64,000 bases of DNA from Labilibaculum antarcticum (GTDB lineage Bacteria > Bacteroidota > Bacteroidia > Bacteroidales > Marinifilaceae), in contig NZ_AP018042.1 in assembly GCF_002356295.1 (NCBI RefSeq), positions 3,070,361 to 3,134,360 on the forward strand. The letters are read 5' to 3'. Position 1 is the first letter of the stretch, and each line of letters starts with the position of its first letter. The notes below the pieces were generated by a model. The model made no database searches and was not told where the DNA came from. It saw only the letters and a program-made list of their open reading frames with translations. The position numbers and the translations under genes are program-made. Positions 1 to 9,045 of the stretch are shown piece by piece.

Positions 1-1611
1 GACAAGGCTTCAATTGATAATGCCATAACTTGCTGGCTTTGTTTGTTGAACCTGAATGTTGATGATAAAACCATAAAAGAGGGATTTCTGAAATTGGAAC
101 CGGTTGCCATGCGACTGGAAATCAAAGAGGGAATTGGTGATTGCACGCTGATTAATGATTATTACAATTCAGATTTAGATTCGCTCGGTATTGCCTTGGA
201 TTTAATGAATCAGCAACAAAACGATAAGAGAAAAACACTTATCTTATCTGATATTTTTCAATCGGGTTACACAAACCGTCAGCTTTACAAGGCGATATCC
301 AAATTGCTGGAGCAGAAGAAAATAAATCGTCTAATTGGTATTGGTGAAGGCATTTCTTCTCAATCGAAACTATTCAAGTGCGATGCTTCTTTTTATGGCT
401 CAACCGATGTGTTTTTGGCCGATTTGAATCGGAATCATTTTAAGGACGAAATTATTTTGATAAAAGGAGCCCGAAATTTCCATTTCGAGAGAATTTCAAA
501 TGCTCTTCAATACAAAGCACACCAAACGGTGTTGGAAGTGAATCTGAATGCAATGGTTCATAACCTGAACTATTTCAGGTCCTTGTTAAACCCAGATACC
601 AAGTTGATTGTGATGGTAAAAGCATTTTCTTACGGAAGCGGATCAACCGAAATTGCAAATTTACTGCAACATCATCGGGTTGATTATTTAGCCGTTGCCA
701 TCGCCGACGAAGGTGTCGAATTGAGAAATGCAGGAATCACGATTCCAATTATAGTGATGAATCCGGAGTATCACAGTTTTGATACGATGATTGAATATAG
801 CCTGGAGCCTGAAATATATAATCAAGCTATTTGTCTCGAATTTGAGAAGGCATTAAAACGAAATGGAGTAAGAAACTATCCTATCCACATAAAATTGGAT
901 ACCGGAATGAATCGTTTGGGTTTTGTTCAAAAGGATATGGACACTTTATTGTCTGTGATTGTGAAGAATAATCATTTCTTTATCAGCTCTGTATTTTCTC
1001 ATCTGGCAGGTGCCGATGAGCAACAGCATAACGATTTTACAGCTCAGCAAATTAATTTATTTACCAAATGGAGCGATCAAATTCTATCGCAATTTCCGTA
1101 TCATATCGATCGGCATATTTTAAATTCGGCAGGAATTGAACGATTCCCGCAAGCTCAATTTGATATGGTGCGCTTGGGAATTGGTCTTTACGGAATAAGC
1201 TGCGTTCATCAGGAAAAATTGATGAATGTGAGCAGCTTAAAAACGGCAATCTCTCAAATTAAAGAAGTTTCGAAAGAGAACACTGTTGGATATGGCCGAA
1301 AAGGGCATTTACAGAGCGATGCACGAATAGGGGTAATCCCAATCGGTTATGCCGATGGTTTTAATCGAAAGCTCGGTAATGGCCTTGGAAAGGTTCTGGT
1401 GAACGGACAGGCAGCTCCTGTTGTTGGCAATATTTGCATGGATATGAGTATGATCGATCTCACAAATACCGATGCAAAAGAGGGAGATTTGGTTCAGATT
1501 TTTGGCGACGATTACCCGGTAAGCATTCTGGCTGAACAATTGGATACTATTCCTTACGAAATTCTCACCACCATTTCCCGACGGGTGAAACGCGTTTATT
1601 TTCAGGGGTAG
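1..1611 (+). CDS. Bifunctional MurF / alanine racemase fusion (5'-truncated by window edge)
   Basis: The frame is open from base 1, so the gene starts outside the window. The first ~170 residues are the C-terminal domain of MurF (UDP-MurNAc-tripeptide:D-Ala-D-Ala ligase), with the VAMRLEIKEG and INDYYNSDLDSL signatures. A PLP-dependent alanine racemase domain follows: VMVKAFSYGSGS carries the PLP lysine (about residue 206 from base 1) and TVGYGRKG lies near the catalytic tyrosine. The fusion joins D-Ala production to its use in cytoplasmic peptidoglycan precursor synthesis and is common in Bacteroidota. Only the MurF ATP-binding part is missing. A TTG near base 43 is not the real start, because conserved MurF sequence precedes it. 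Confidence 0.95.
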   Translation, partial: DKASIDNAITCWLCLLNLNVDDKTIKEGFLKLEPVAMRLEIKEGIGDCTLINDYYNSDLDSLGIALDLMNQQQNDKRKTLILSDIFQSGYTNRQLYKAISKLLEQKKINRLIGIGEGISSQSKLFKCDASFYGSTDVFLADLNRNHFKDEIILIKGARNFHFERISNALQYKAHQTVLEVNLNAMVHNLNYFRSLLNPDTKLIVMVKAFSYGSGSTEIANLLQHHRVDYLAVAIADEGVELRNAGITIPIIVMNPEYHSFDTMIEYSLEPEIYNQAICLEFEKALKRNGVRNYPIHIKLDTGMNRLGFVQKDMDTLLSVIVKNNHFFISSVFSHLAGADEQQHNDFTAQQINLFTKWSDQILSQFPYHIDRHILNSAGIERFPQAQFDMVRLGIGLYGISCVHQEKLMNVSSLKTAISQIKEVSKENTVGYGRKGHLQSDARIGVIPIGYADGFNRKLGNGLGKVLVNGQAAPVVGNICMDMSMIDLTNTDAKEGDLVQIFGDDYPVSILAEQLDTIPYEILTTISRRVKRVYFQG

Positions 1612-2106
1612 AAATACCTGGGTGTTCTCCTCGTTCCTCGTGGCGGGCTTTCCATACATCTTGAAGATGCGATATTATTATTATAGAATTAAAAGTTAAA
1701 CCATGGAGTGTTGACATTCAGTCCGGAGATCGGGACCCGTATAGTGAAGAGGGCGTCAAGAACAAAAAGCTGTTTGAGCAAAGCGAGTTCTTTTTGTTTA
1801 GCAATCGAACTGATAACGGGTGATTGAGGACGAGGTCAATGATTTTTTGTCTACTTTTTTATCCAAGAAAAAAGTAGAAGCCGGTCCGGCTAGAGGACAA
1901 AATAGATTTAGAATAACAGTTTAAAAAGGATTTGTCCATGGTCAATAAAGATAATTTGACTATTTGGGTGTTCCCCTCGTTCCTCGTGGCGGGCTTTTCA
2001 CTTCTACTCCTCGCTCATACTTCGCTGTGGGGTATCTGTTTCAATCCCTAACACACATGTTTCAAATATTTGCTCACCTATTGTTGCCTCAGCTAATCAA
2101 TATTGC
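1612..2106. repeat. Gene-free stretch with direct repeats and hairpins
   Basis: No convincing gene is present. A ~33-base unit beginning TGGGTGTTC and ending GGCGGGCTTT occurs twice in direct orientation, at 1619-1651 and 1965-1997, with one internal C/T difference. Between the copies are two inverted repeats: AACAAAAAG/CTTTTTGTT (1761-1769/1790-1798) and TCTACTTTTTT/AAAAAAGTAGA (1850-1860/1868-1878). GC content is higher and the wording unlike the neighbouring genes. I read it as a dispersed intergenic repeat or mobile-element relic. The 119-codon frame starting in copy 2 has no protein-like features. Confidence 0.55.
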
Positions 2107-2112
2107 AAAGAA

Positions 2113-2138
2113 AAAGCCATCCCTAACGAGATGGCTTT
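2113..2138 (-). terminator. Rho-independent terminator of the Crp/Fnr-type regulator
   Basis: A 9-bp stem AAAGCCATC/GATGGCTTT (2113-2121/2130-2138) has an 8-base loop. On the minus strand it is followed by a T-rich run. It sits 23 bases past the regulator's stop codon. Confidence 0.8.
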
Positions 2139-2160
2139 CTATATTTCCGGGTTTAAGATC

Positions 2161-2883
2161 TTATCCTAGTTTACTCACACGGTCTAATCTTACCTTATCT
2201 AAAATTTTAATTTTTCGACCATCAATTGAAATTACACCTTCACTCGCAAAAGTGGAAAGGGTACGAATTGCATTCGAAGTAGTCATATTCGATAGGTTCG
2301 CAATATCTTCTCTCGAAAGATAAACTTTAATGGTTGCTTCATCATCTTCAAAACCATAAGTGTCACGAAGAAATAGTAACGACTCCGCTAATCTTCCACG
2401 AATGTGTTTCTGAGTAAGGGTGATGGTTCTATTGTTCGAAAATCCTAATTCGGTAGATAATGAACGAATAATGCACAAAGAAAGATCCGAATTGGTTTTG
2501 ATAAATTTCAACATCAATTCGTAGCTAACTGTACAGGTTACAGAATCTTCAATTGCGACCGCCGAAGCAATATTGTTTTCTTCTGCAAAAAGAGCACGAT
2601 ATCCAATAAAGCCAATAGGTTTTGCCATTCGAACAATTTGCTCGCGACCGCCTACACCTTCCTTAAAGATCTTCACTTTTCCATCGGACAGACAAACAAG
2701 ACCTACTGGTCTTTCACCCTCTTTGTAAATGTATTCACCTTTCTTAAAAAAAGAGCAGGTAATGTTCTCCATCAACTCTTCTTTTTCAGAAGGTGTAAGA
2801 ACATTAAACACAGAACTTGGATTGTTAATTACTTCCCCACAAATAATCTCTCTAGATTTTCTATCATTCTCAATCATACACAA
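2161..2883 (-). CDS. Crp/Fnr family transcriptional regulator
   Basis: A 240-residue protein with an N-terminal cyclic-nucleotide-binding-type beta-roll (FKKGEYIYKEG, LVCLSDGKVKIF, GFIGYRALF) and a C-terminal winged helix-turn-helix (YLSREDIANLSNMTTSNAIRTL, about residues 190-215). It likely binds DNA as a dimer in response to redox, oxygen or a small ligand. Cysteines occur at residues 2 and 15 and in ENITCSFF, but I see no complete FNR-type four-cysteine cluster, so the ligand is unknown. Monocistronic, with its own terminator and a good -7 element. The start is MCMIEND; the Met two codons later is an alternative. Confidence 0.88.
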   Translation of the reverse strand: MCMIENDRKSREIICGEVINNPSSVFNVLTPSEKEELMENITCSFFKKGEYIYKEGERPVGLVCLSDGKVKIFKEGVGGREQIVRMAKPIGFIGYRALFAEENNIASAVAIEDSVTCTVSYELMLKFIKTNSDLSLCIIRSLSTELGFSNNRTITLTQKHIRGRLAESLLFLRDTYGFEDDEATIKVYLSREDIANLSNMTTSNAIRTLSTFASEGVISIDGRKIKILDKVRLDRVSKLG

Positions 2884-2928
2884 AGTGGAATATGGATTTA
2901 CAAATACGTTTCATGTTTTAAAACACTC

Positions 2929-2936
2929 CAAAAGTA
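2929..2936 (-). promoter_or_regulatory. -7 element (TACTTTTG) for the Crp/Fnr-type gene
   Basis: An exact match to the Bacteroidota TAnnTTTG box, 45 bases upstream of the start codon. No clear TTG lies at the -33 distance, so the promoter may need an activator. Confidence 0.5.
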
Positions 2937-3033
2937 TATAAATGAAATGAAATGAAAAAATGAATGCGGAAATAATTCATTATTTAGGTGATGTTCGACA
3001 ACATGCTCTTACGTAGGTGTTTATACCCATCTG

Positions 3034-4680
3034 TTAGTGTTTTGCTACTAAGGGGATTTTTCTGCCAAAGCCAAAAGCCTTCGATGAAACGCGTAAGATA
3101 GGCGGGGTCTGGAATCTTTTGTACTCATTCATATTGACTAATCGTATCGCTTTTTGAACCGTTGCTCTTTCGAACCCATCTTGAATAATTTCTTCCGAAG
3201 ACATATTTTTTTCTATATATCGGAATAAAATGCCGTCTAACACATCGTAATCTGGTAAGGAATCCGAATCCTTTTGATCAGGACGTAATTCTGCTGATGG
3301 TGGCTTTACAATTGAGTTTTCAGGAATTACTTCTTTATCTTTATTTATGAACCAAGCCAATTTGAAAACATCTGTTTTGTAAACATCACCTAGTACCGAT
3401 AAACCACCATTCATGTCGCCATACAAAGTTCCGTATCCTACGGCCGATTCGCTTTTATTTGATGTGTTTAAAAGGATATGTCCAAATTTATTCGATAAGC
3501 CCATAACCAGTGCACCTCTTACACGGGCCTGTATGTTTTCTTCAGCTACATTAAACGGAAGATCCCCAAATATTGGGCCTAAGGATTTTTGAAACTCCTG
3601 AAAAATATTCTGAATAGGAACAATATCGTATTGAATGCCTAAATTCTCAGCCAAATCTACCGCATCCTTTATGGAATGGTCCGAAGAGAATTCAGAAGGC
3701 ATCAGGAGAACCCGTACATTCTCTTTTCCAAGTGCTCTTTCTGCCAAAACCACGGTTACTGCCGAATCAATTCCGCCCGAAAGACCCAGTGTTGTTTTGG
3801 TGAATCCCATTTTACCGAAATAATCTTTCAGACCTAAAACCAAAGCATCATGAATTTTTTCGATATAATCTACATTTCTTGCTTTTGCTTTCTGCGTTTC
3901 AATTTCCTCAAGATCTACAATCTGATAGTCTTCCTCGAAATAATTTAACCTTTTGGCTACTTCTCCTTTCGAATTCATCACCAAAGAGTCTCCATCAAAA
4001 ATTAATTCGGTATGTGCGCCAATCTGGTTTACGTAAAAAATAGGAATTGCATATCTTTTCGAAGTTGCCTTTAATATATTGGTCCGTAAATTCTGCTGAT
4101 TATAGGAAAATGGCGATGCTGCAATGTTTACAACAAAATCAGGATTGAGTTTGCTTAGCTTTTCCATGGGTGAGATGGTGTACAATTCTGATTTGGAAAA
4201 ATTGTTGTCCATAGGCTGTTTTTCCCATAAATCTTCACAAATGGTAATTGCAATTTTTTTTCCTTTCAACTCAACCAAAGAGAATTCAGTATTGGGTTCA
4301 AAATATCGGTACTCATCAAAAATGTCGTAATTAGGCAATAAAGTCTTATTATGAATGCTCTCAATTTTTCCGTTGGATATGAAATAAGCCGAATTGTATA
4401 AATTTTTTCCTTTGGGATTTGGATTTACTGATGGTCCTCCAACCACGGCAGAAATATCAATACAATGCTCAGCAACTTTTTCCATCGCTGATCTTGATTT
4501 CTCAACAAACTCTTTGCGTTCCAGCAAGTCTTTTGGTGGATAACCACAAATGGCCAACTCCGAAAATATTATTAAATCCACGCCGTTTTTGCGTGATTTT
4601 TTGATTGTGGTAATAATTTTTTCGGTGTTGCTCTCGAAATTACCAATATGATAGTTTAATTGGGCTAATGCTATTTTCAT
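3034..4680 (-). CDS. nadE: Glutamine-dependent NAD+ synthetase
   Basis: A 548-residue two-domain enzyme that makes NAD+ from deamido-NAD+, ATP and glutamine in the cytoplasm. The N-terminal nitrilase-type glutaminase domain shows the Glu (FSELAICGYPP), Lys (NKTLLPNYDIF) and Cys (ITICEDLWE) triad. The C-terminal synthetase has the ATP PP-loop LGLSGGIDSAV near residue 300 and the typical LLNTSNKSESAVGYGTLYGD segment. Length is normal for the two-domain bacterial form. It is divergent from gldB with ~300 bases between; a possible minus-strand -7 box TAAATTTG lies at 4791-4798. Confidence 0.96.
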   Translation of the reverse strand: MKIALAQLNYHIGNFESNTEKIITTIKKSRKNGVDLIIFSELAICGYPPKDLLERKEFVEKSRSAMEKVAEHCIDISAVVGGPSVNPNPKGKNLYNSAYFISNGKIESIHNKTLLPNYDIFDEYRYFEPNTEFSLVELKGKKIAITICEDLWEKQPMDNNFSKSELYTISPMEKLSKLNPDFVVNIAASPFSYNQQNLRTNILKATSKRYAIPIFYVNQIGAHTELIFDGDSLVMNSKGEVAKRLNYFEEDYQIVDLEEIETQKAKARNVDYIEKIHDALVLGLKDYFGKMGFTKTTLGLSGGIDSAVTVVLAERALGKENVRVLLMPSEFSSDHSIKDAVDLAENLGIQYDIVPIQNIFQEFQKSLGPIFGDLPFNVAEENIQARVRGALVMGLSNKFGHILLNTSNKSESAVGYGTLYGDMNGGLSVLGDVYKTDVFKLAWFINKDKEVIPENSIVKPPSAELRPDQKDSDSLPDYDVLDGILFRYIEKNMSSEEIIQDGFERATVQKAIRLVNMNEYKRFQTPPILRVSSKAFGFGRKIPLVAKH

Positions 4681-4930
4681 ACTTAAAGGATATGAGTCCC
4701 GAAATCTTCGGGCTGAGAAGTAAGATGATTTAATCTAGAGTCTCATTTTTTTTAATTGTTTCTAAAGCTGTTTTGTTTTTTCAACTTGAGCAAATTTAGT
4801 GATAAAAATATGGAATAGGTATTCCTTCTATCGGCAAAAACGAAACAATGGCAAATTAATTAGTCCATAATATTTGTCAAGCCATTATAAGGAAAAACCG
4901 ATTTTAGAACAGGGCTTAACTTATTTTTAA

Positions 4931-4938
4931 TATTTTTG
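4931..4938 (+). promoter_or_regulatory. -7 element (TATTTTTG) upstream of the gldB-like gene
   Basis: A full match to TAnnTTTG, 41 bases before the start codon. No obvious -33 TTG, so support is partial. Confidence 0.4.
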
Positions 4939-4979
4939 AGAAACACAAGTACAGTTACCACCTAATATTATTAATAAGA

Positions 4980-5993
4980 ATGCAGTTGAACCATTATAGA
5001 AATGTAAATAAGAGTCTTTTAATCTTGTTGATTGGTTTTCTTTTTTCATGTAACTCAGGACCCAAAAGACCTGATGTTTCTGATATTGATGTGAAAGTGA
5101 AAATTCAAAGATTCGATCAAGAACTTTTCTCGATAAAAACAAATTCCGATTTAAAATTGGTAAGACAGCGATATGCTGAAGTTTTACCTTTGTACAGTAA
5201 CAAAGTGATAGGTTTGGGTGATTCGAATGATCCTAACTATATGGAATATTTGAATCAATTTTTGTCCGATTCAACAATGAGGGAGGTTGCCGATAGCGTT
5301 GCGAAAAAATTTCCGACTCTAAATAAAGTAGAGAAGGAGCTGGAAATGGCGTTAAAACACTTGAAATACTATTTTCCCGAAAAACGGATTCCTGATTGTT
5401 ACTCTCAGATTTCTGGTTTTAATCAGTCGATTGTTGTTGCTCAAAATATTGTTGGAATAAGTTTGGATAAGTATTTAGGGAAAGACTGTGCCTTTTACTC
5501 CTATTTGGGAACACCGATGTATGCCCGTGGAAATATGATCCCTGAAAGAATTGCTCAGGATGTTATTCTTGCATATGCTTTAACGGAATTTCCTTTTCAG
5601 GCCCATAAAGATGATTTGATCAGTAATATGATTTATCAGGGAAAGGTAAGATACTTTGTACAGGCTATGATGCCGGACAAGTCTGAGGCTGATGTGATGA
5701 AATATTCGCAGGAAGAATTGGATTGGTGTGAGGTGAATGCTGAATTAATGTGGGGATACATTATCGAACAAAAGCATTTGTTCACTACTGATTACCGCAC
5801 CGTAATTAAGTATATAAATGATGGACCCTTTACGCCGGGAATGCCACAGGAATCACCTTCCAGAACAGGTATTTGGATTGGATGGCAGATTGTGAAAGAA
5901 TATATGGCAAAACACCCGAAATATAGTATTAATCAATTGATGCTTGAAAATGATTATGCTACGCTTTTGCGGGAATCTGCTTATCAGCCTTAA
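4980..5993 (+). CDS. gldB: GldB-family gliding motility-type lipoprotein
   Basis: A 337-residue protein with a lipoprotein signal (SLLILLIGFLFSC; Cys near residue 24). The body matches GldB: IDVKVKIQRFDQELF near the N-terminus, FPEKRIPDCYSQISGFNQSIV in the centre, and GRTGIWIGWQIVKEYM with LRESAYQP at the end. In Flavobacteria GldB is an envelope lipoprotein required for gliding and linked to type IX secretion. nadE next door recalls the nadE/gldB/gldC neighbourhood of gliding species, but no gldC follows here. In Bacteroidales a GldB homologue does not by itself show motility. Confidence 0.85.
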   Translation: MQLNHYRNVNKSLLILLIGFLFSCNSGPKRPDVSDIDVKVKIQRFDQELFSIKTNSDLKLVRQRYAEVLPLYSNKVIGLGDSNDPNYMEYLNQFLSDSTMREVADSVAKKFPTLNKVEKELEMALKHLKYYFPEKRIPDCYSQISGFNQSIVVAQNIVGISLDKYLGKDCAFYSYLGTPMYARGNMIPERIAQDVILAYALTEFPFQAHKDDLISNMIYQGKVRYFVQAMMPDKSEADVMKYSQEELDWCEVNAELMWGYIIEQKHLFTTDYRTVIKYINDGPFTPGMPQESPSRTGIWIGWQIVKEYMAKHPKYSINQLMLENDYATLLRESAYQP

Positions 5994-6103
5994 AAACAAT
6001 AGAAATGAAATGTCCATAATTGAATAATTATTCACTCAGACATGAGTATGATTATTAAGTCAAGGTGAGTTCCATCTAACAACTGCATGAAAATTAGATA
6101 TAG

Positions 6104-6877
6104 ATGAAAATAGCATTGATTCAGTTTGCGCCTGTTTTTGGTGATGTAAAATCAACGATAGAATCCTTAAAAGAGTTGTTTTATAAAGCAAGAGAAGCTG
6201 ATTTAGTCGTTTTGCCTGAATTGGCCAATACCGGTTATAATTTTGAATCAAAGGAGCAAGCTCTTGCAGTATCGGAAACTGTAAAAGAGAGTATTTTTAT
6301 TGATTTTATTACAGAATCATGCTTACAGTACAATTTTACCCTTGCCACCGGATTTTCAGAGAAGGAAGGTGATAAATTGTACAATTCGGCCATCTTAGTG
6401 AATAAAACAGGAGTCATCGGAACTTATCGAAAACTTCATTTGTTCATGAACGAGAAAAATATTTTTGAGAAAGGGAATTTAGCTCTGTCTGTTTTTATGC
6501 TTGATGGTGTTAAAATAGGACTGTTGGTTTGTTTCGACTGGATGTTTCCCGAAGTTTGGCGTAAATTAGCTTTGCAGGGAGTCGATTTAATTCTTCATCC
6601 TTCAAATTTGGTGTTGCCTTATGCTCAATCCGTAATACCTTCTTATGCGCTGGTAAACAGGATTTATATTGCTACGGCAAATCGTTTTGGAACGGAAAAG
6701 GAGCTTTCTTTTACAGGACAATCTGTTATTGTGAATCCGAAAGGAGAGGTTTTGGCAAAAGCAGGTAGGTTGGAGGAGATCTTATTTGCAGATATAGATC
6801 CTGAATTATCTAGAAATAAGATGATTACCCCAATGAATGACATTTTTAAAGATAGAAGAACGGATATTTATGAATAA
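6104..6877 (+). CDS. Carbon-nitrogen hydrolase (nitrilase superfamily amidase)
   Basis: A 257-residue single-domain nitrilase-fold enzyme. The expected triad is visible: Glu in VVLPELANTGY, Lys in TYRKLHLFMNEK and Cys in VCFDWMFPEVWR. It should hydrolyse a C-N bond of a small amide in the cytoplasm; the substrate cannot be read from sequence. It lies 9 bases upstream of the 5-formyl-THF cyclo-ligase gene, so the two are probably one transcript. Confidence 0.9.
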   Translation: MKIALIQFAPVFGDVKSTIESLKELFYKAREADLVVLPELANTGYNFESKEQALAVSETVKESIFIDFITESCLQYNFTLATGFSEKEGDKLYNSAILVNKTGVIGTYRKLHLFMNEKNIFEKGNLALSVFMLDGVKIGLLVCFDWMFPEVWRKLALQGVDLILHPSNLVLPYAQSVIPSYALVNRIYIATANRFGTEKELSFTGQSVIVNPKGEVLAKAGRLEEILFADIDPELSRNKMITPMNDIFKDRRTDIYE

Positions 6878-6886
6878 GAATATAAG

Positions 6887-7444
6887 ATGAGTGAGCTAAA
6901 ACAAAATATTGAACAAGAGAAAGGACGAATCCGAAAGGAGATGCGGGCCATAAAGCAAAATTATTCTTTCGAACAGAAAAAAGAATTAAGCTTGTCTATT
7001 CTGAAAAGTCTGGAACAACTGCCCGAATTTATTCAAGCCAAAACGGTGATGTTGTATTGGTCTATTAAGGATGAGGTTCATACTCACGATTTTATTTGTA
7101 AATGGGCAAAAGAAAAAAGAGTGATTCTACCCTGTGTGATTGGGGAAACTCTGGATTTGAAAGTTTTTGAAGGGATAGATAATATGGTAAAAGGTGAAAA
7201 TTATGGAATTCCAGAGCCTAAAGGACCCGTTTTTATGAAAGAGGACGAAATTGATCTGATTCTTGTGCCGGGAATTGCTTTTGACAGTGAAAAGAATCGA
7301 ATGGGTAGAGGAAAAGCGTATTACGATAGGTTGTTACAATCGCTAAGTGCTTTTAAGGTTGGTATTTGTTTCGATTTTCAAGTATTGGATCATGTGCCAA
7401 TTGATGAACATGATATTAAAATGGATGAAATCGTATTTCATTAA
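6887..7444 (+). CDS. 5-formyltetrahydrofolate cyclo-ligase
   Basis: A 185-residue enzyme that converts 5-formyl-THF to 5,10-methenyl-THF using ATP, returning a dead-end folate to one-carbon metabolism. Family signatures are the basic N-terminal helix KGRIRKEMRAI, the MLYWSIKDEVHTHDF region, LILVPGIAFD, and the nucleotide-binding motif GRGKAYYDRLL. Length is typical of the ygfA/MTHFS family. Second gene of a likely two-gene operon, followed at once by a strong terminator. Confidence 0.95.
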   Translation: MSELKQNIEQEKGRIRKEMRAIKQNYSFEQKKELSLSILKSLEQLPEFIQAKTVMLYWSIKDEVHTHDFICKWAKEKRVILPCVIGETLDLKVFEGIDNMVKGENYGIPEPKGPVFMKEDEIDLILVPGIAFDSEKNRMGRGKAYYDRLLQSLSAFKVGICFDFQVLDHVPIDEHDIKMDEIVFH

Positions 7445-7475
7445 AAAAGCCAGTGAGTATCTCACTGGCTTTTTT
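7443..7475. terminator. Bidirectional terminator between cyclo-ligase and ferredoxin genes
   Basis: A 15-bp stem whose core is GCCAGTGAG/CTCACTGGC with a 3-base loop. A-run and T-run flanks let it serve both convergent genes. Confidence 0.92.
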
Positions 7476-7493
7476 AATATCGTTAAATTACGA

Positions 7494-7664
7494 TTATTCT
7501 GCGTGAATAGCTTCAACAGGACAAGCGTCAACGCAAGTACCACAATCAGTACAAAGATCAGCGTCAATTACATAATGCTCATCACCCATTGAAATTGCCT
7601 CAACAGGACATTCTCCTTCACAAGAACCGCAAGAAATACAGTCGTCGTTAATTACGTAAGCCAT
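7494..7664 (-). CDS. 2[4Fe-4S] ferredoxin (56 aa)
   Basis: A short gene running from MAYVINDDC to VEAIHAE. It has two complete cluster motifs, CISCGSCEGECP and CTDCGTCVDACP, each CxxCxxCxxxCP with the usual cross-sharing of the fourth cysteine. It is a clostridial-type low-potential electron carrier of the cytoplasm, and its presence suits an anaerobic or facultative metabolism. It has its own -7 box (7695-7702) and shares a terminator with the convergent cyclo-ligase gene. Adjacent genes are unrelated, so the redox partner is unknown. Confidence 0.96.
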   Translation of the reverse strand: MAYVINDDCISCGSCEGECPVEAISMGDEHYVIDADLCTDCGTCVDACPVEAIHAE

Positions 7665-7694
7665 TTTATTTATTTTTTAGTGTTAATACTAGCA

Positions 7695-7702
7695 CAAATG
7701 TA
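7695..7702 (-). promoter_or_regulatory. -7 element (TACATTTG) for the ferredoxin gene
   Basis: An exact TAnnTTTG match, 31 bases upstream of the ferredoxin start codon. No clear -33 TTG. Confidence 0.5.
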
Positions 7703-7863
7703 CTATCATATTTCGAATGGAGAAATAATTTCACCTAGAATTATATTATTTTGAAACAGATTAAATAATGAAAAGGGAGCGTTACTAAACATGCAATGTG
7801 ATTTTGAGGTAGAAATAGCGAGAATTATCCTGGCTAATTGCTAATTTTAGTGCGTTACAGCAA

Positions 7864-9045
7864 CTATCTATTTAAATATGAGATAGCCAACCATGCCATT
7901 GTACTCATTGATGTATGTAAAGAATCATCATTTGCCTCAAAAGTTGAAGTATGTAACGAGCCATCTTTTCCTGATTGTACTCCAAAACGATAAAAGGTAG
8001 CTGGATATTTTTGCGAATAGAAGCCAAAATCTTCTGTAGTCATTCTAATGTCCATATTCACAACTTTGTCTTCACCTAATAAATCTGCGGCATTTGTTTT
8101 GGCTTCATGGGTAATCTCCTCGTTGTTGACTAAAAAAGGATAACCATGACGTATGTCAACTTCACATTCAGCTCCCATTCCTGCAGCAGTAGATTTTGCA
8201 ATGTCCGTAATTAATTGCTTGGCCTTAGCTCTCCATTCTTCATTCATGGTGCGGAATGTACCTTCAATTTTCACTTCGTCGGGAATAATATTTGTAGCTC
8301 CATTGGCAATCATTTTACCAAAAGACAGTACTGTTGGTATTCTTGCATCGCAATGTCGGCTAACAATTTGCTGCAATGCGACAATAATATGCGAGGCAAT
8401 AAGAACCGTATCTGTGCATTTGTGTGGCATCGCTGCGTGCCCGCCTTTGCCTTTTACTGTCAGATATATTTCATCACCCGAGGCCATGTACATACCAGAT
8501 CTAAATCCAACAGTTCCTGCAGGCATATCTGGCAAAACGTGCTGGCCAAGTATCCATTCCGGTTCTGGTTGCAGAGCACCTTCCTCCATCATTAATTTTG
8601 CACCACCTGGTAGTAATTCTTCTCCAGGCTGAAAAATTAATAAAATAGTGCCTTCCCACTCGTTTTTGAACTCGGATAATATTTTAGCAGTTCCCAATAA
8701 ACTGGCCATGTGCATATCGTGCCCGCAAGCATGCATTACGCCATTATTTGTAGAGCAGTATTTGTTATCCGGATTTTCGTTAATTGGCAAGGCATCCATA
8801 TCGGAACGAAGTGCAATTACTTTTTTATTCGGATTTTTGCCTTCAATTTTTCCGACGATACCCGTTTTTACAAAGCCCGATTTGTAAGGGATTCCTAATT
8901 TATTCAAATATTCCTGAATGAATTTTGATGTTTCAAATTCCTGGAAAGAAAGCTCTGGATTGGCATGTAAATGAGCTCTGATTTGCTTTGTTTCAGCAGT
9001 AATTTGTTTCGAAAATGTTAGTATTTTGGTTTTTAGATTAGTCAT
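7864..9045 (-). CDS. M20 family amidohydrolase / metallopeptidase
   Basis: A 393-residue cytoplasmic enzyme of the M20D type (N-acyl-amino acid or hippurate amidohydrolase). Visible metal and catalytic motifs: HACGHDMH near residues 104-111, PGEE soon after, GQHV, and the lid-domain segment GKGGHAAMPH. The N-terminal RAHLHANPELSFQE is characteristic. It probably removes acyl groups from N-acylated amino acids; exact substrate unknown. Single gene. The 460 bases upstream hold no other gene. Confidence 0.93.
   Translation of the reverse strand: MTNLKTKILTFSKQITAETKQIRAHLHANPELSFQEFETSKFIQEYLNKLGIPYKSGFVKTGIVGKIEGKNPNKKVIALRSDMDALPINENPDNKYCSTNNGVMHACGHDMHMASLLGTAKILSEFKNEWEGTILLIFQPGEELLPGGAKLMMEEGALQPEPEWILGQHVLPDMPAGTVGFRSGMYMASGDEIYLTVKGKGGHAAMPHKCTDTVLIASHIIVALQQIVSRHCDARIPTVLSFGKMIANGATNIIPDEVKIEGTFRTMNEEWRAKAKQLITDIAKSTAAGMGAECEVDIRHGYPFLVNNEEITHEAKTNAADLLGEDKVVNMDIRMTTEDFGFYSQKYPATFYRFGVQSGKDGSLHTSTFEANDDSLHTSMSTMAWLAISYLNR

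Noticed and set aside
1964-2323. 119-codon plus-strand frame running into the Crp/Fnr-type gene
   Set aside because: It starts in a repeat and then runs antisense to a real gene; composition is not protein-like.
8153-8632. 159-codon plus-strand frame
   Set aside because: Antisense shadow of the M20 amidohydrolase gene.
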